Below are positions 1 to 8,379 of a stretch of 64,000 bases of DNA, piece by piece. A program made the translations under genes and the position numbers. Numbering within the stretch: position 1 is the first letter of the stretch; each line of letters opens with the position of its first letter. Source of the stretch: Methylumidiphilus sp963753955 (GTDB lineage Bacteria; Pseudomonadota; Gammaproteobacteria; Methylococcales; Methylococcaceae). The notes beneath the pieces are model-generated. The model was not told where the DNA came from and made no database searches. It was given only the letters and a program-made list of their open reading frames with translations. The stretch lies in contig CAVWEM010000003.1 in NCBI GenBank assembly GCA_963753955.1, positions 62,001-126,000 on the forward strand, given 5' to 3'.

Positions 1-1035
1 GTCGGTCTGATACTCGCCTTTCGACAATATCTCGTCACTCGGGTAAACCGTAGGATCGTCGCGCAACTCAGGCTGCAACAGCTTGACTGCCGCCAAATTG
101 GGCGAGGTGTAGCCGATTTTTTCGGCAATCACGTGGGCAATATCGGGACGCAACAGGAAATCGAGCAGCTTATAGGCTGAGTCCACATGGGGGGCGTTTT
201 TCGGAATTACTAGATTGTCCATCCAGATAATCACTCCTTCTCGTGGGTGGACATAGCGGATGGCGGGGTCTTCCTGGCGGGCTTTGTAAGCCACGCCGTT
301 CCAGGCCGCGCCGGCGTCTACTTCGCCGGTCACAAATTGCACGTCGATGGCATCGGACGTGAACACGCGGATATTGGGCAGCAGTTTTTTCAGCAACTCA
401 TAAGCTAGACGGATTTGTCCCGGATCGGTGGTGTTGCCGGAATAGCCCAATACCCGCAATGCGATATGGAAAGCTTCGCGCATGTCGTTGGGCAAGAGCA
501 GGCGGTTGCGGAACATCGGTTTCCACAAATCGCCCCAAGTTTGAATATCGTGAAGTTTGAATTTATCCGTGTTGACCGCAATGCCGGTGGTACCCCATAG
601 ATATGGAATGCTATAGCGGTTGCTGGGGTCGAACGGTTTGTCGAGTTGGCGCGGGTCGAGATTCTTGAAATTTGTCAGCCGGGTTTTGTCGATTTCGTGC
701 AGCATCCCTTCCTTGCGCATCTTATCGACAAAATAGGTGGAAGGCACTACTAGGTCATAACCGCCGCCGTCTAGCAGCTTGAGTTTGGCATATAGGGCTT
801 CATTGCTGTCGTAAGTGGTTGTGCGGACGGCGATGCCGGTCGCTTGGGTGAATCGATCCAGCACTTCTTGGGGCAGATAATCCGACCAGTTGAACAGGCG
901 GATTTCAAGTTCTTGCGCCCAGGCTATGGGGCAGAATAGAAACACTATTAATATTCTTATGATGCAGGCCCTCACCCCCGGCCCCTCTCCCGCAGGGAGA
1001 GGGGGGCAAGAATAGACGCGGTGGCGTTGTTTCAT
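1..1035 (-). CDS. potD: Spermidine/putrescine-binding periplasmic protein PotD (partial, runs off left edge)
   Basis: This is the substrate-binding subunit of a PotABCD-type polyamine importer. Translating the complement gives an open frame that leaves the window at base 1. After a hydrophobic signal segment ending near AWAQ, the mature part begins ELEIRLFNWSDYLPQE, typical of PotD/PotF proteins. It continues with a YDLVVPSTYF stretch and an IPYLWGTTGIAVN stretch that fit the family. The ATG at 1035 overlaps the potC stop as ATGA, which suggests translational coupling. An in-frame GTG at 975 directly before the hydrophobic signal is an alternative start. The 60 bases between the two starts are mostly a dispersed palindromic repeat, so the N-terminus is uncertain. 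The C-terminus is missing. Confidence 0.9.
   Translation of the reverse strand, partial: MKQRHRVYSCPPLPAGEGPGVRACIIRILIVFLFCPIAWAQELEIRLFNWSDYLPQEVLDRFTQATGIAVRTTTYDSNEALYAKLKLLDGGGYDLVVPSTYFVDKMRKEGMLHEIDKTRLTNFKNLDPRQLDKPFDPSNRYSIPYLWGTTGIAVNTDKFKLHDIQTWGDLWKPMFRNRLLLPNDMREAFHIALRVLGYSGNTTDPGQIRLAYELLKKLLPNIRVFTSDAIDVQFVTGEVDAGAAWNGVAYKARQEDPAIRYVHPREGVIIWMDNLVIPKNAPHVDSAYKLLDFLLRPDIAHVIAEKIGYTSPNLAAVKLLQPELRDDPTVYPSDEILSKGEYQTD
969..1006. repeat. REP-like palindrome (CCCTCTCCC family) at the potD start
   Basis: A GC-rich inverted repeat, CCCTCTCCC-GCA-GGGAGAGGG, preceded by CCTCACCCCCGG. A close relative lies at 11756-11791. It sits between the two possible potD starts, so it either encodes a short odd N-terminal stretch or forms a hairpin in the potC-potD junction. 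Confidence 0.7.
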
Positions 1036-1811
1036 CGCGGCCTCCGCTGCAATAAAAACTGCGAACCGCCCACCAAAACCACCGACACGGCAAACAACAG
1101 CGCCGCCAAGGCATTCACCTCCGGCTTCACGCCCATCCGCACCATGGAATATATCTTCAATGGCAGCACTTCAAACTCCGGGCCGGTGACGAAGAAACTC
1201 ACCACCACATCATCCAGCGACAAGGCGAAACTCAGCATCCAACCGGCCACAACCGCCGGCATCGCCAAAGGCAAAACCACCCGGCGCATCGCCTGCCATT
1301 CGTTCGCACCTAGGTCTTGCGCCGCTTCGATCAAATGCCGGTCGAAACCTTGCAGGCGCGAATGCACGGTGACGGTGACGAAGGGCAGGCAGAACGTGGC
1401 ATGGGACAGCAGCAGCGACCAGAAACCCAGTTTGACGTGCAGGGCGATGAACAGCACCAGCAGCGAAACCGCCATGACGATGTCCGGCGACATCAGCGTG
1501 ACGAACAACAAGCCTTGCAGCAAGTTGCGGCCTCGGAAGCGGTAACGGTGCAACCCTATCGCGCCCAAGGTTCCCACCATGCCAGCCAAGCTGGCGGCAA
1601 GGCTGGCGACCAGCAGCGAATTCAACGCGGCTTCGATCAGGGTTGCGTCGGTGGCCAGGCTGCGATACCAAGCCAGACTGAAGCCTTCCCAACGGATGCC
1701 ATATTTGGACGGGTTGAACGAATACAGGATCAACACCGCCATCGGCAGGTATAAAAAGCCGAAGACTAGGGCAAGATAGGCGGTTTTAAGCCGGGCCATA
1801 AGTTTGCGCAT
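1032..1811 (-). CDS. potC: Spermidine/putrescine ABC transporter permease PotC
   Basis: Inner-membrane permease subunit of 259 residues with about six hydrophobic segments. The EAA loop that docks onto the ATPase is visible near residues 165-195 (LIEAAQDLGANEWQAMRRV). Length and the N-terminal hydrophobic segment (YLPMAVLILYSFNPSKY) match PotC. It lies between potB (4-base gap) and potD (ATGA overlap) in a single minus-strand operon. The internal order potA-potB-potC-potD is the classical one, which supports PotC rather than another binding-protein-dependent permease. Confidence 0.93.
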   Translation of the reverse strand: MRKLMARLKTAYLALVFGFLYLPMAVLILYSFNPSKYGIRWEGFSLAWYRSLATDATLIEAALNSLLVASLAASLAGMVGTLGAIGLHRYRFRGRNLLQGLLFVTLMSPDIVMAVSLLVLFIALHVKLGFWSLLLSHATFCLPFVTVTVHSRLQGFDRHLIEAAQDLGANEWQAMRRVVLPLAMPAVVAGWMLSFALSLDDVVVSFFVTGPEFEVLPLKIYSMVRMGVKPEVNALAALLFAVSVVLVGGSQFLLQRRPR

Positions 1812-1815
1812 ACGG

Positions 1816-2664
1816 CTAGATGTCCTGCGAAAACCGCTTCAGGCTAAACGCATACGCGGCGAGGAACAGGCATAGCAGACCGATCAGCACCATGCTTGCC
1901 GCCGCGCCGAACGGCCAGTCGCGGGCATCGAGGAACTGGTCTTTGAGAAAATTGCCCGCCAACAACTCCCGCGAGCCACCCAGCACGTCGGTGATGAAAA
2001 ACATTCCCAGCGCGGGCATGAAGACTAGGAGGCTACCGGCGATGATGCCCGGCAAGGTCAGCGGCAAAATCACGTTGGCAAAACGTTGCGTCGGCCCCGC
2101 GCCCAGGTCGGCGGCGGCTTCCACCAGTCTGTGGTCGAGTTTTTCGATGGAGCTGTACAAAGGCAGGATCATGAACGGCAGCAACACGTAGACCATGCCG
2201 ATCAGCACGGCGGAGGGGGTGTAAAGCAGGCGGATGGGCTCGTCGATCAGGCCGAGGGCTAATAGCATATTGTTCACCAGTCCCTTGGCCGCCAGAAAGG
2301 CGCGGATGGCGTAGACGCGCACCAGGGAATTCGTCCAGAACGGCACGACGACCAAGGCCAGCAACAGCGGGCGCAGGCCGGGGCGCAACCGGGCCAGCAG
2401 GTAGGCGAAAGGATAGCCCAGTCCTAGGCAGATGGCCGTGGTCGAGAAAGCCAGCCACAACGAATGGACGAACACCCGCAGATAAACCGGGTCGAGCAGG
2501 CGCAGGTAATTGCCGAAGGTCGGCGACCAGTCGATGAAGCCGCTTTCGTCGCGCCGCAAAAAACTCGCGGCCAACACCAGCCCGTTGGGAACCAGCACGA
2601 ACAGCAACAGCCAGGATGACAGCAGCAGGATGGCGAAGTTTTTGGAGAAACCGGGCTGTCTCAT
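1816..2664 (-). CDS. potB: Spermidine/putrescine ABC transporter permease PotB
   Basis: Inner-membrane permease partner of PotC, 282 residues from the ATG at 2664. That start overlaps the potA stop as ATGA and reads MRQPGFSKNFAILLL, a proper N-terminal membrane segment. A longer in-frame extension to 2724 would lie entirely inside potA and is rejected. The EAA loop appears as LVEAAADLGAGPTQRF at about residues 175-190. The family role is to form the transmembrane channel with PotC, energised by PotA and fed by PotD. Confidence 0.93.
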   Translation of the reverse strand: MRQPGFSKNFAILLLSSWLLLFVLVPNGLVLAASFLRRDESGFIDWSPTFGNYLRLLDPVYLRVFVHSLWLAFSTTAICLGLGYPFAYLLARLRPGLRPLLLALVVVPFWTNSLVRVYAIRAFLAAKGLVNNMLLALGLIDEPIRLLYTPSAVLIGMVYVLLPFMILPLYSSIEKLDHRLVEAAADLGAGPTQRFANVILPLTLPGIIAGSLLVFMPALGMFFITDVLGGSRELLAGNFLKDQFLDARDWPFGAAASMVLIGLLCLFLAAYAFSLKRFSQDI

Positions 2665-3740
2665 GGCAACACCTGCTCCCGCCCGGCAATCCAACCCAGC
2701 CCGACGCGCTGTCCGATCTGGCAATCCTGGGAAGGGTCTTCTGGATCGAAAAACTCGCTGGCGAGCAGCCGCTTGCCGCTGTCCAACTCGACCACCACGT
2801 CCAGGGTCATGCCTTTGTAGATTTTTTCCATTACCTTTCCATGAAGCCTGGCCTCCGGGGCGTCGGGGGCGACCAGCCGCAGATCTTCCGGGCGCAGCAA
2901 TAGGCTGAAACGCTCATTTTCCGTCCAGGCTTGTCCGCAACGCACGACGCAGGCCGCGCCCTCCACCACGGCAAAAGCTGAAGCCTCGTCCAACCGCCCG
3001 GACACCACGCCATCCAGCCAATTGCTCTCGCCCACAAACTCCGCCACAAAACGGTTGGCCGGGTTCCCGTAAATCTCACGCGGCCCGCCGATCTGCTCGA
3101 CCACCCCGCCGCGCAACACCACCACGCGGTCAGACAAGGACAAAGCCTCTTCCTGGTCGTGGGTGACGAACACGAAGGTGATGCCTAGTCGGCGCTGCAA
3201 GGCTTTCAACTCCACCTGCATGGCACGGCGCAGCTTGTAGTCCAAGGCGCTCAACGGCTCGTCCAGCAACAACACGCGGGGCCGGTTCACCAAGGCCCGC
3301 GCCAAAGCCACGCGCTGCTGCTGCCCGCCGGACAACTGGCGCGACTGGCGGCCGCCATACCCAGGCAATTGCACCACAGCCAACGCCTCCGCCACACGCT
3401 GCCGAATCTCGGGCTTGGCGACGTTTTTCATCTTCAGGCCAAAGGCCACATTGTCGAACACGCTCAAATGCGGGAAGAGCGCGTAGCTTTGGAACACCGT
3501 GTTGACGTTGCGGCGGTCGGGCGGGAGGTGGTTGACGCATTCACCATTGAGGAAGATCTCGCCGTGGTCAGGCATCTCGAAACCTGCCAACAAGCGCAGC
3601 AGGGTCGTCTTACCACAGCCGGAAGGGCCGAGCAAAGTAAGGAATTCGCCTTCTTCAATGCTCAGATTGAACCCGTCCAACACCTTCAAGCCGCTGTAGG
3701 ATTTGGCGATGGATTTGAATTCGACGATAGGGATGGACAT
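2661..3740 (-). CDS. potA: Spermidine/putrescine ABC transporter ATP-binding protein PotA
   Basis: ABC ATPase of 359 residues, first gene of the minus-strand potABCD operon. Walker A is GPSGCGKTT at 38-46, the signature is LSGGQQQR near 137, and Walker B with the D-loop is LLLDEPLSALD near 158. A switch histidine follows in FVTHDQEEAL. The C-terminal 120 residues form a TOBE-type regulatory domain, as expected for PotA/MalK-like ATPases. A TATAAT-like -10 box on the minus strand at 3785-3790 is a plausible promoter element, but no clear -35 is seen. Confidence 0.95.
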   Translation of the reverse strand: MSIPIVEFKSIAKSYSGLKVLDGFNLSIEEGEFLTLLGPSGCGKTTLLRLLAGFEMPDHGEIFLNGECVNHLPPDRRNVNTVFQSYALFPHLSVFDNVAFGLKMKNVAKPEIRQRVAEALAVVQLPGYGGRQSRQLSGGQQQRVALARALVNRPRVLLLDEPLSALDYKLRRAMQVELKALQRRLGITFVFVTHDQEEALSLSDRVVVLRGGVVEQIGGPREIYGNPANRFVAEFVGESNWLDGVVSGRLDEASAFAVVEGAACVVRCGQAWTENERFSLLLRPEDLRLVAPDAPEARLHGKVMEKIYKGMTLDVVVELDSGKRLLASEFFDPEDPSQDCQIGQRVGLGWIAGREQVLP

Positions 3741-3898
3741 GCGGCAAGGAAAAAAGGTGATTGGAAATTGTCGTGGCCCTTGTGATTATATTCCAAGAGG
3801 GCATTGGCCCTGGAAATTCCACAGGACACACAGGGCTTTGCCGTGGCGATTGCGTTGCCCCTGTGCGAACCTGTAAAATCGCCCAAATTTTTCTAACC

Positions 3899-3975
3899 CT
3901 CCGAGGAGCGTTGCGACGGGATTTCCCGCCAGGCTCGGAGCGGTGTCTCATTCCAACCGCGCTCGATTCATCCGC
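3899..3975 (+). promoter_or_regulatory. S-adenosylhomocysteine (SAH) riboswitch upstream of ahcY
   Basis: The leader contains CCGAGGAGCGTTGCGACGG, then CCGCCAGGCTCGG, then CCGCGCTCG. This order and wording match the conserved core of the SAH riboswitch (ahcY motif). CCGAG can pair with CTCGG, and GAGCG with CGCTC to form the pseudoknot-like arm. It ends about 75 bases before the ahcY start, where this riboswitch class is normally found. Known class behaviour is to raise ahcY expression when SAH accumulates; that role here is inferred. Confidence 0.85.
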
Positions 3976-4050
3976 CTTTGCCTGCGGTGCGTCGAGTCTC
4001 GCATCGCGGCATTCGGTGGTTTTTCATCCGTCAAGGAGCTTTAACCAACC

Positions 4051-5472
4051 ATGAACGCTGTGCTAAAAACCAACTTCACCGATTACAAAATCGCCGACCT
4101 GTCCCTGGCCTCCTGGGGCCGCAAGGAAATCAAAATCGCCGAGACCGAGATGCCGGGCTTGATGGCGATCCGCGAGGAATTTGCCGCTGCCCAGCCGCTA
4201 AAGGGCGCCCGGATCACCGGCTCGCTGCATATGACCATCCAGACGGCGGTGTTGATCGAGACGCTCACCGCGCTGGGTGCGGAAGTGCGCTGGGCTTCGT
4301 GCAATATCTTCTCCACCCAAGACCACGCCGCCGCCGCCATCGCCGGCGATGGCGTCGCGGTGTTTGCGGTGAAAGGGGAAAGCTTGGAGGAATACTGGGA
4401 TTACACCCATCGCATCTTCGACTGGCCCGACGGCGGCTATTCCAACATGATCTTGGACGACGGCGGTGACGCGACCTTGCTGCTGCATCTGGGCGCGCGG
4501 GCCGGGAATGATCTGTCCGTGCTGGCCAATCCGGGTTCCGAGGAGGAGCGCATCCTGTACGCGGCGATCAAGGCCAAGCTGGCGGCCGACCCGACCTGGT
4601 ACTCCGTCCGCTTGGCTGCGGTCAAGGGCGTCACCGAGGAGACCACCACCGGCGTCCATCGCTTGTACCAGATGCATGCCAAGGGCGAGTTGAAATTCCC
4701 GGCGATCAACGTCAACGATTCGGTCACCAAGTCGAAGTTCGACAACCTCTACGGCTGCCGCGAGTCGCTGGTGGACGGCATCAAACGCGCCACCGACGTG
4801 ATGATCGCCGGCAAGGTCGCGCTGATCGCCGGCTACGGGGATGTGGGCAAGGGTTCCGCGCAGGCCATGCGCGCGCTGTCCGCGCAGGTGTGGGTGACGG
4901 AGGTCGATCCAATTTGCGCCCTGCAAGCGGCGATGGAAGGCTACCGCGTGGTGACGATGGATTATGCCGCCGACAAGGCCGACATCTTCGTCACCTGCAC
5001 CGGCAACTACCATGTCATCACCCACGACCACATGGCGAAGATGAAAGACCAGGCCATCGTCTGCAACATCGGCCATTTTGACAACGAGATCGAAGTCGCG
5101 GCCATTGAGAAGTACCAGTGGGAGGAAATCAAGCCGCAGGTTGACCATGTGATCTTCCCCGACGGCAAGCGCATCATCCTGCTGGCCAAGGGCCGCTTGG
5201 TGAACCTGGGCTGCGGCACCGGCCATCCGTCCTACGTGATGTCGTCCAGCTTCGCCAACCAGACCATCGCCCAGATCGAGCTGTGGGGCGAGCGCGATTC
5301 CGGCAAATACCCGGTCGGCGTCTACACCTTGCCGAAACATCTGGATGAAAAGGTCGCCCGCTTGCAGTTGAAGAAGCTCAACGCGCAGTTGACCGAACTG
5401 ACCGACGAGCAGGCCGCTTACATCGGCGTGCCTAAAGAGGGGCCGTACAAGACCGAGCATTACCGCTACTGA
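4051..5472 (+). CDS. ahcY: Adenosylhomocysteinase (S-adenosyl-L-homocysteine hydrolase)
   Basis: Hydrolyses SAH to adenosine and homocysteine, relieving product inhibition of methyltransferases. The 473-residue product has the N-terminal substrate-binding segment (ARITGSLHMTIQTAVLIETL), the NAD-binding glycine motif GYGDVGKGSAQ near residue 260, and the conserved C-terminal YKTEHYRY. Length matches proteobacterial SahH. The start is preceded by AAGGAG at 4033-4038. It is a single-gene unit with an SAH riboswitch in front and a strong terminator after it. Codon use is strongly biased, as in a highly expressed gene. Confidence 0.97.
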   Translation: MNAVLKTNFTDYKIADLSLASWGRKEIKIAETEMPGLMAIREEFAAAQPLKGARITGSLHMTIQTAVLIETLTALGAEVRWASCNIFSTQDHAAAAIAGDGVAVFAVKGESLEEYWDYTHRIFDWPDGGYSNMILDDGGDATLLLHLGARAGNDLSVLANPGSEEERILYAAIKAKLAADPTWYSVRLAAVKGVTEETTTGVHRLYQMHAKGELKFPAINVNDSVTKSKFDNLYGCRESLVDGIKRATDVMIAGKVALIAGYGDVGKGSAQAMRALSAQVWVTEVDPICALQAAMEGYRVVTMDYAADKADIFVTCTGNYHVITHDHMAKMKDQAIVCNIGHFDNEIEVAAIEKYQWEEIKPQVDHVIFPDGKRIILLAKGRLVNLGCGTGHPSYVMSSSFANQTIAQIELWGERDSGKYPVGVYTLPKHLDEKVARLQLKKLNAQLTELTDEQAAYIGVPKEGPYKTEHYRY

Positions 5473-5512
5473 TGCGGCCACCTGTCCCAGCTAGGCCCGC
5501 ATAGGCCCACGA

Positions 5513-5547
5513 CCCCGCGCAGTCTCTGGCTTCGCGGGGTTTTTTTA
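5513..5547 (+). terminator. Rho-independent terminator of ahcY
   Basis: A 7-bp GC stem (CCCCGCG / CGCGGGG) is followed by a run of eight T, 40 bases after the ahcY stop. Confidence 0.9.
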
Positions 5548-5703
5548 ATCTTAAAAACGGCATCCCTGCCGGAATGACAAAGGATGGCACATGGCTTTGG
5601 CTCACAATGCGAATTGCTGTCTGCGCTTGACACCTAACGGAAATCCCATGATTATTACGCCCAAAGCGAAACGTTTTAGCAACGGAACTCAAGGAACTAA
5701 CCC

Positions 5704-6174
5704 ATGCCCTCGAACCGTATCGACGCCGCCTTTACCGCCGAACAGCGCGACAAGGCCAAAGCCGCCCTCGCCACCTTGGCCGAGACGCTGCCTTTCCTGA
5801 TTGACCTCAGCGCCGAAGAACGCGCCAGCCTGCCTAAATTCGGTGAAAAGAACCGCTCCTTCGTCGTCAAGGCGCTCGCCATCGCCGAAGGCCACCCCGA
5901 AATCCTCCCGGCCAGCTTCAGCCTGGACGAATTCCGCGCCGACGTGGAACTGGTCGAAAGTCTCTACTCCCTGCGCAACGCCGTCGAAGCCCTGTTCGGC
6001 AAGATCGACGACACCTATTTTGCCGCCGGCAGCGAAGCCTACGCCGCCGCCCTGCTGGTCTATCAATACGCCAAGCTGCACAACCTCGCCAGCGGTGCCT
6101 TGGAAGACAGCCTCGACGACCTAGGCCGCCGCTTCGCCCGCAAATCCAAAAAACCCGCCGCCCCGGCTGCCTGA
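5704..6174 (+). CDS. Conserved hypothetical protein, helical, 156 residues
   Basis: I do not assign a function. The product is soluble, predicted mostly alpha-helical, without a signal peptide or transmembrane segment, and ends in a Lys/Ala/Pro-rich tail (RKSKKPAAPAA). An AAGGAA ribosome-binding site lies 8-10 bases before the ATG at 5704. Codon use and GC match the neighbouring housekeeping genes, which argues for a native gene. It stands alone between the ahcY terminator and an IS element, so context gives no hint of its role. Confidence 0.75.
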   Translation: MPSNRIDAAFTAEQRDKAKAALATLAETLPFLIDLSAEERASLPKFGEKNRSFVVKALAIAEGHPEILPASFSLDEFRADVELVESLYSLRNAVEALFGKIDDTYFAAGSEAYAAALLVYQYAKLHNLASGALEDSLDDLGRRFARKSKKPAAPAA

Positions 6175-6240
6175 AGGAAACGGCCTAGTCCAAGACTGAA
6201 CCTTTCCTGCTTACGTGCCGCCGATGGATTCGGCGCAAGG

Positions 6241-7061
6241 GTGGTGGGTTTAATTGATTTATTGAGATTGAAAGCAGTATCTATTTATAAACAACCCTAT
6301 CACCGTGTTGTGAAGTGCTTCCAATTTTGAAAAGCAGATCGTTTTGCGCGTCAATCGCTTGATCCGGGTTCGCAACAAAAGGTTTTTGTTTTCTATTTTT
6401 TGAGCATGCTGCTTGCCAATGACGTGCTTGTCTTTAGGGATGAGTGCGGAATAGCCGCCCCAATCGTCTGTGTAATAGGTCCGGATATTGAATGCCTTCA
6501 AATTTGAGATCAATTGCTCGCACACCGCATCTTGGCGCCGCCCGAAAACGAACGACAGGACACAGCCTGTCACGGCATCGATGGCATACCGAAGCCAGCG
6601 TTGGTTCTTTTTGTCGCCGACGTAGCTCCATGGCTCGTCTGCCTGAACATCCATTGGAGAATCAAGGGGATGCCTGATTTCGACGGCGATCTCACGCGTA
6701 CCGATGTAAGGGTTCACGGCGACCACTTCAGCGGAGCTTTTTTTTAGCGTGGAAATGACGGTGTTTTTGCCGATACCCAGAATGCGCGAAGTATCCCGGA
6801 TGCCGCCGCCGTTCATGGCAATGTCCACAATCTGGTCTTTGACGCCAGGCTCGTAGGCCCGGTACACGCAGTCGGTCTTGAATATTCGCCCGCACTCCTT
6901 GCAGCGAAACCGGGAACGACCGCTTTGGGTGCCGTAACGGACAACCTCGGAACTGTTGCAATACTTGCACAAAACAATTTGATACGCCATTGGAATGGTT
7001 GCCTAAGAAGCTTGAAAATTTTATGCTCTATCATACTTAATAAATCAATTAAACCCACCTC
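6241..7061 (-). mobile_element. IS1-family insertion sequence, copy 1 (821 bp)
   Basis: The element has near-perfect terminal inverted repeats containing GGTGGGTTTAATTGATTT. Direct 10-bp repeats CGGCGCAAGG flank it at 6231-6240 and 7062-7071, the target-duplication size expected for IS1. It contains one transposase gene on the minus strand. A second copy of identical length and almost identical sequence lies at 25477-26297. Confidence 0.93.
6259..6990 (-). CDS. IS1-family transposase (copy 1)
   Basis: A 243-residue transposase made from one uninterrupted frame, unlike classical IS1, which needs frameshifting between insA and insB. The N-terminus carries a zinc-ribbon-like pair (CKYC at about 8-11 and CKEC near 31-34), then a helix-turn-helix region (IRDTSRILGIGKNTVISTLK). 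A DDE-type catalytic part follows (AIDAVTGCVLSF, YYTDDWGGYS, and a C-terminal basic segment). The reading frame is intact and the flanking target duplication is fresh, so recent activity is plausible. It differs at four residues from copy 2. Confidence 0.93.
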   Translation of the reverse strand: MAYQIVLCKYCNSSEVVRYGTQSGRSRFRCKECGRIFKTDCVYRAYEPGVKDQIVDIAMNGGGIRDTSRILGIGKNTVISTLKKSSAEVVAVNPYIGTREIAVEIRHPLDSPMDVQADEPWSYVGDKKNQRWLRYAIDAVTGCVLSFVFGRRQDAVCEQLISNLKAFNIRTYYTDDWGGYSALIPKDKHVIGKQHAQKIENKNLLLRTRIKRLTRKTICFSKLEALHNTVIGLFINRYCFQSQ

Positions 7062-7150
7062 CGGCGCAAGGAAGCGTGGATGCTGGAACAGGAAGGGCGC
7101 ATCTTTGGCGATGAACCGGGGATGACTTCGATGGATTGACCCATCGGCGA

Positions 7151-7360
7151 GATGGAACGATGGATGCGGAAGATGAAAAGTTCGATGAAAAACATGGAAT
7201 GTTCCATGTTTTTGATAGAACGATCAATGCGGCGGATGGAATGATCCGTCCTCCGAATGGAAATTTGGACGCGAAGGATGGAAAATTTCATCATCAAGAT
7301 CGATCGTTCAAGGTCAGCGCTAGAACGGTCTGCGTGGCGAATGGAACGATTCATCTTGCG
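7151..7360. repeat. Degenerate 21-bp tandem array (10 units) with heptad coding potential
   Basis: Ten consecutive 21-base units of the type GATGGAACGATNNATGCGGAA. Because 21 is a multiple of three, several frames show seven-residue repeats. The minus strand reads a (D/E/H)RSIxx(I/M) pattern. One plus frame reads a D-G-x-(I/F) pattern. The other reads MERSMRR-like units with hydrophobic residues at heptad a/d spacing, but is cut by a TGA. It may be a remnant of a coiled-coil gene. It starts 80 bases beyond the IS1 right end. Confidence 0.8.
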
Positions 7361-7436
7361 TACCCTATAAGGCTTTTAACTTTATTAAGAGGTATCAAAG
7401 ATGTCAAAATATGCCAGAGCGTTTATTTCACATTCA

Positions 7437-7703
7437 AGCCCGCGTAGGTTGGGGTGAGGAACGAACCCCAACATTCTAGGAAGGCGGCATTGTGTTGGGG
7501 TTCCTTGCGTCACCCCAACCTACAATTCAAACGAAGCGGGCCGGGGTATGACAATGTGCGCGACGGGGTTTGCAACCCCGTCGCAACGTTTGCGGTGCGG
7601 CGATATGTCGTGCCTTATGCTGGTATTAAAATGCTTATGCTTTGTGCGTCGGCGCGGACTTCAAACGTTTCGGTCGGGGTTGCAAACCCCGACCGGCATT
7701 GCG
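7437..7703. repeat. 267-bp composite palindromic repeat, copy A
   Basis: Nearly identical (about ten differences) to 8692-8958, in the same orientation. Part one is a long hairpin, GTAGGTTGGGGTGAGGAACG facing CCCCAACCTAC. Part two is bounded by two self-complementary ends, CGACGGGGTTTGCAACCCCG and CGGTCGGGGTTGCAAACCCC, which are also inverted copies of each other, as in a MITE-like unit. With copy B it brackets the HigBA-like pair. Confidence 0.85.
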
Positions 7704-7716
7704 CAATCATCTAAGG

Positions 7717-7795
7717 CCATAGGATGTGCCGAGGAACGAAGCGCATCCTTCGCGTTACTCGACTGATGCGCCTCCTTCGTCGGCATATCCTATGG
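7717..7795. repeat. REP-like inverted repeat (CCATAGGATGTGCCGA family)
   Basis: The arms CCATAGGATGTGCC and GGCATATCCTATGG face each other, with inner arms GAAGCGCATC and GATGCGCCTC. A shorter, diverged relative is at 9426-9491, and there is a weak trace near 9014-9070. Confidence 0.75.
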
Positions 7796-7864
7796 CTCTG
7801 CCAACACAACGCCCTATTGGCTTGGCTGCAGAGAAATACCTGGAAAAATCAGACTTGATTGAAT

Positions 7865-7942
7865 AGCCCGCGTAGGTTGGGGTGAGGAACGAACCCCAAC
7901 ATTTCCTGGACAGCGGCATTGTGTTGGGCTTCCTCACGTCAC
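7865..7942. repeat. Partial copy of the composite repeat (hairpin part only)
   Basis: Starts with the same AGCCCGCGTAGGTTGGGGTG wording as 7437 and 8692 but stops after the first hairpin, about 78 bases in. It lacks the second, CGACGGGG-bounded module, so the two modules can occur separately. Confidence 0.75.
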
Positions 7943-8087
7943 TTAGCCGGGTGGGCAAACGGCTCTATCGTTTGCCCACGCGGAACCAAAGAAGACCCGC
8001 GCCATGGCCTTTCCGCTACGCAAGCCTCTATCCCGCCAAGACATTGTTGCGCTTTATGGTAGTAACACATTCCGTTAATATGCGCCA

Positions 8088-8366
8088 ATGATTAAATCGT
8101 TCAAATGCAAGGAGACGGAGGCGTTATGGAACGGTCGGCGTGTGGCGCGTTTCGTCAACATCGCCAGCGTGGCCTTGCGCAAGTTACAGCAGATCAACGC
8201 CGCCGCGACGCTGGATTTTCTGCGCGTCCCGCCCGGCAATCGGCTGGAACCGCTACACGGCGACCGCGACGGGCAGTGGAGCATCCGCGTCAATGAGCAG
8301 TGGCGTGTTTGCTTCCGCTTCGACAACGGCGATGCATTTGACATTGAGATCGTCGATTATCACTAG
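8088..8366 (+). CDS. higB: HigB/RelE-like type II toxin
   Basis: A 92-residue basic protein of the HigB (RelE/ParE-like) toxin family, whose members are ribosome-associated mRNA interferases. The start MIKSFKCKETEALWNG, the central LEPLHGDRDGQWSIRVN and the final WRVCFRFDNGDAFDIEIVDYH follow the family pattern. It is followed 13 bases later by a HigA-like antitoxin gene, the toxin-first order typical of hig loci. The frame is intact. The pair is bracketed by long direct repeats, which suggests lateral arrival. Confidence 0.88.
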   Translation: MIKSFKCKETEALWNGRRVARFVNIASVALRKLQQINAAATLDFLRVPPGNRLEPLHGDRDGQWSIRVNEQWRVCFRFDNGDAFDIEIVDYH

Positions 8367-8379
8367 AGAAATCCATACC

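Noticed and set aside
4198..5481. Long open frame antisense to ahcY
   Set aside because: It mirrors the GC-rich codon pattern of ahcY, has no family-like motifs, and lies wholly opposite a certain gene.
7151..7360. Possible CRISPR array
   Set aside because: Units are 21 bp, contiguous and degenerate, with no spacers between conserved repeats.
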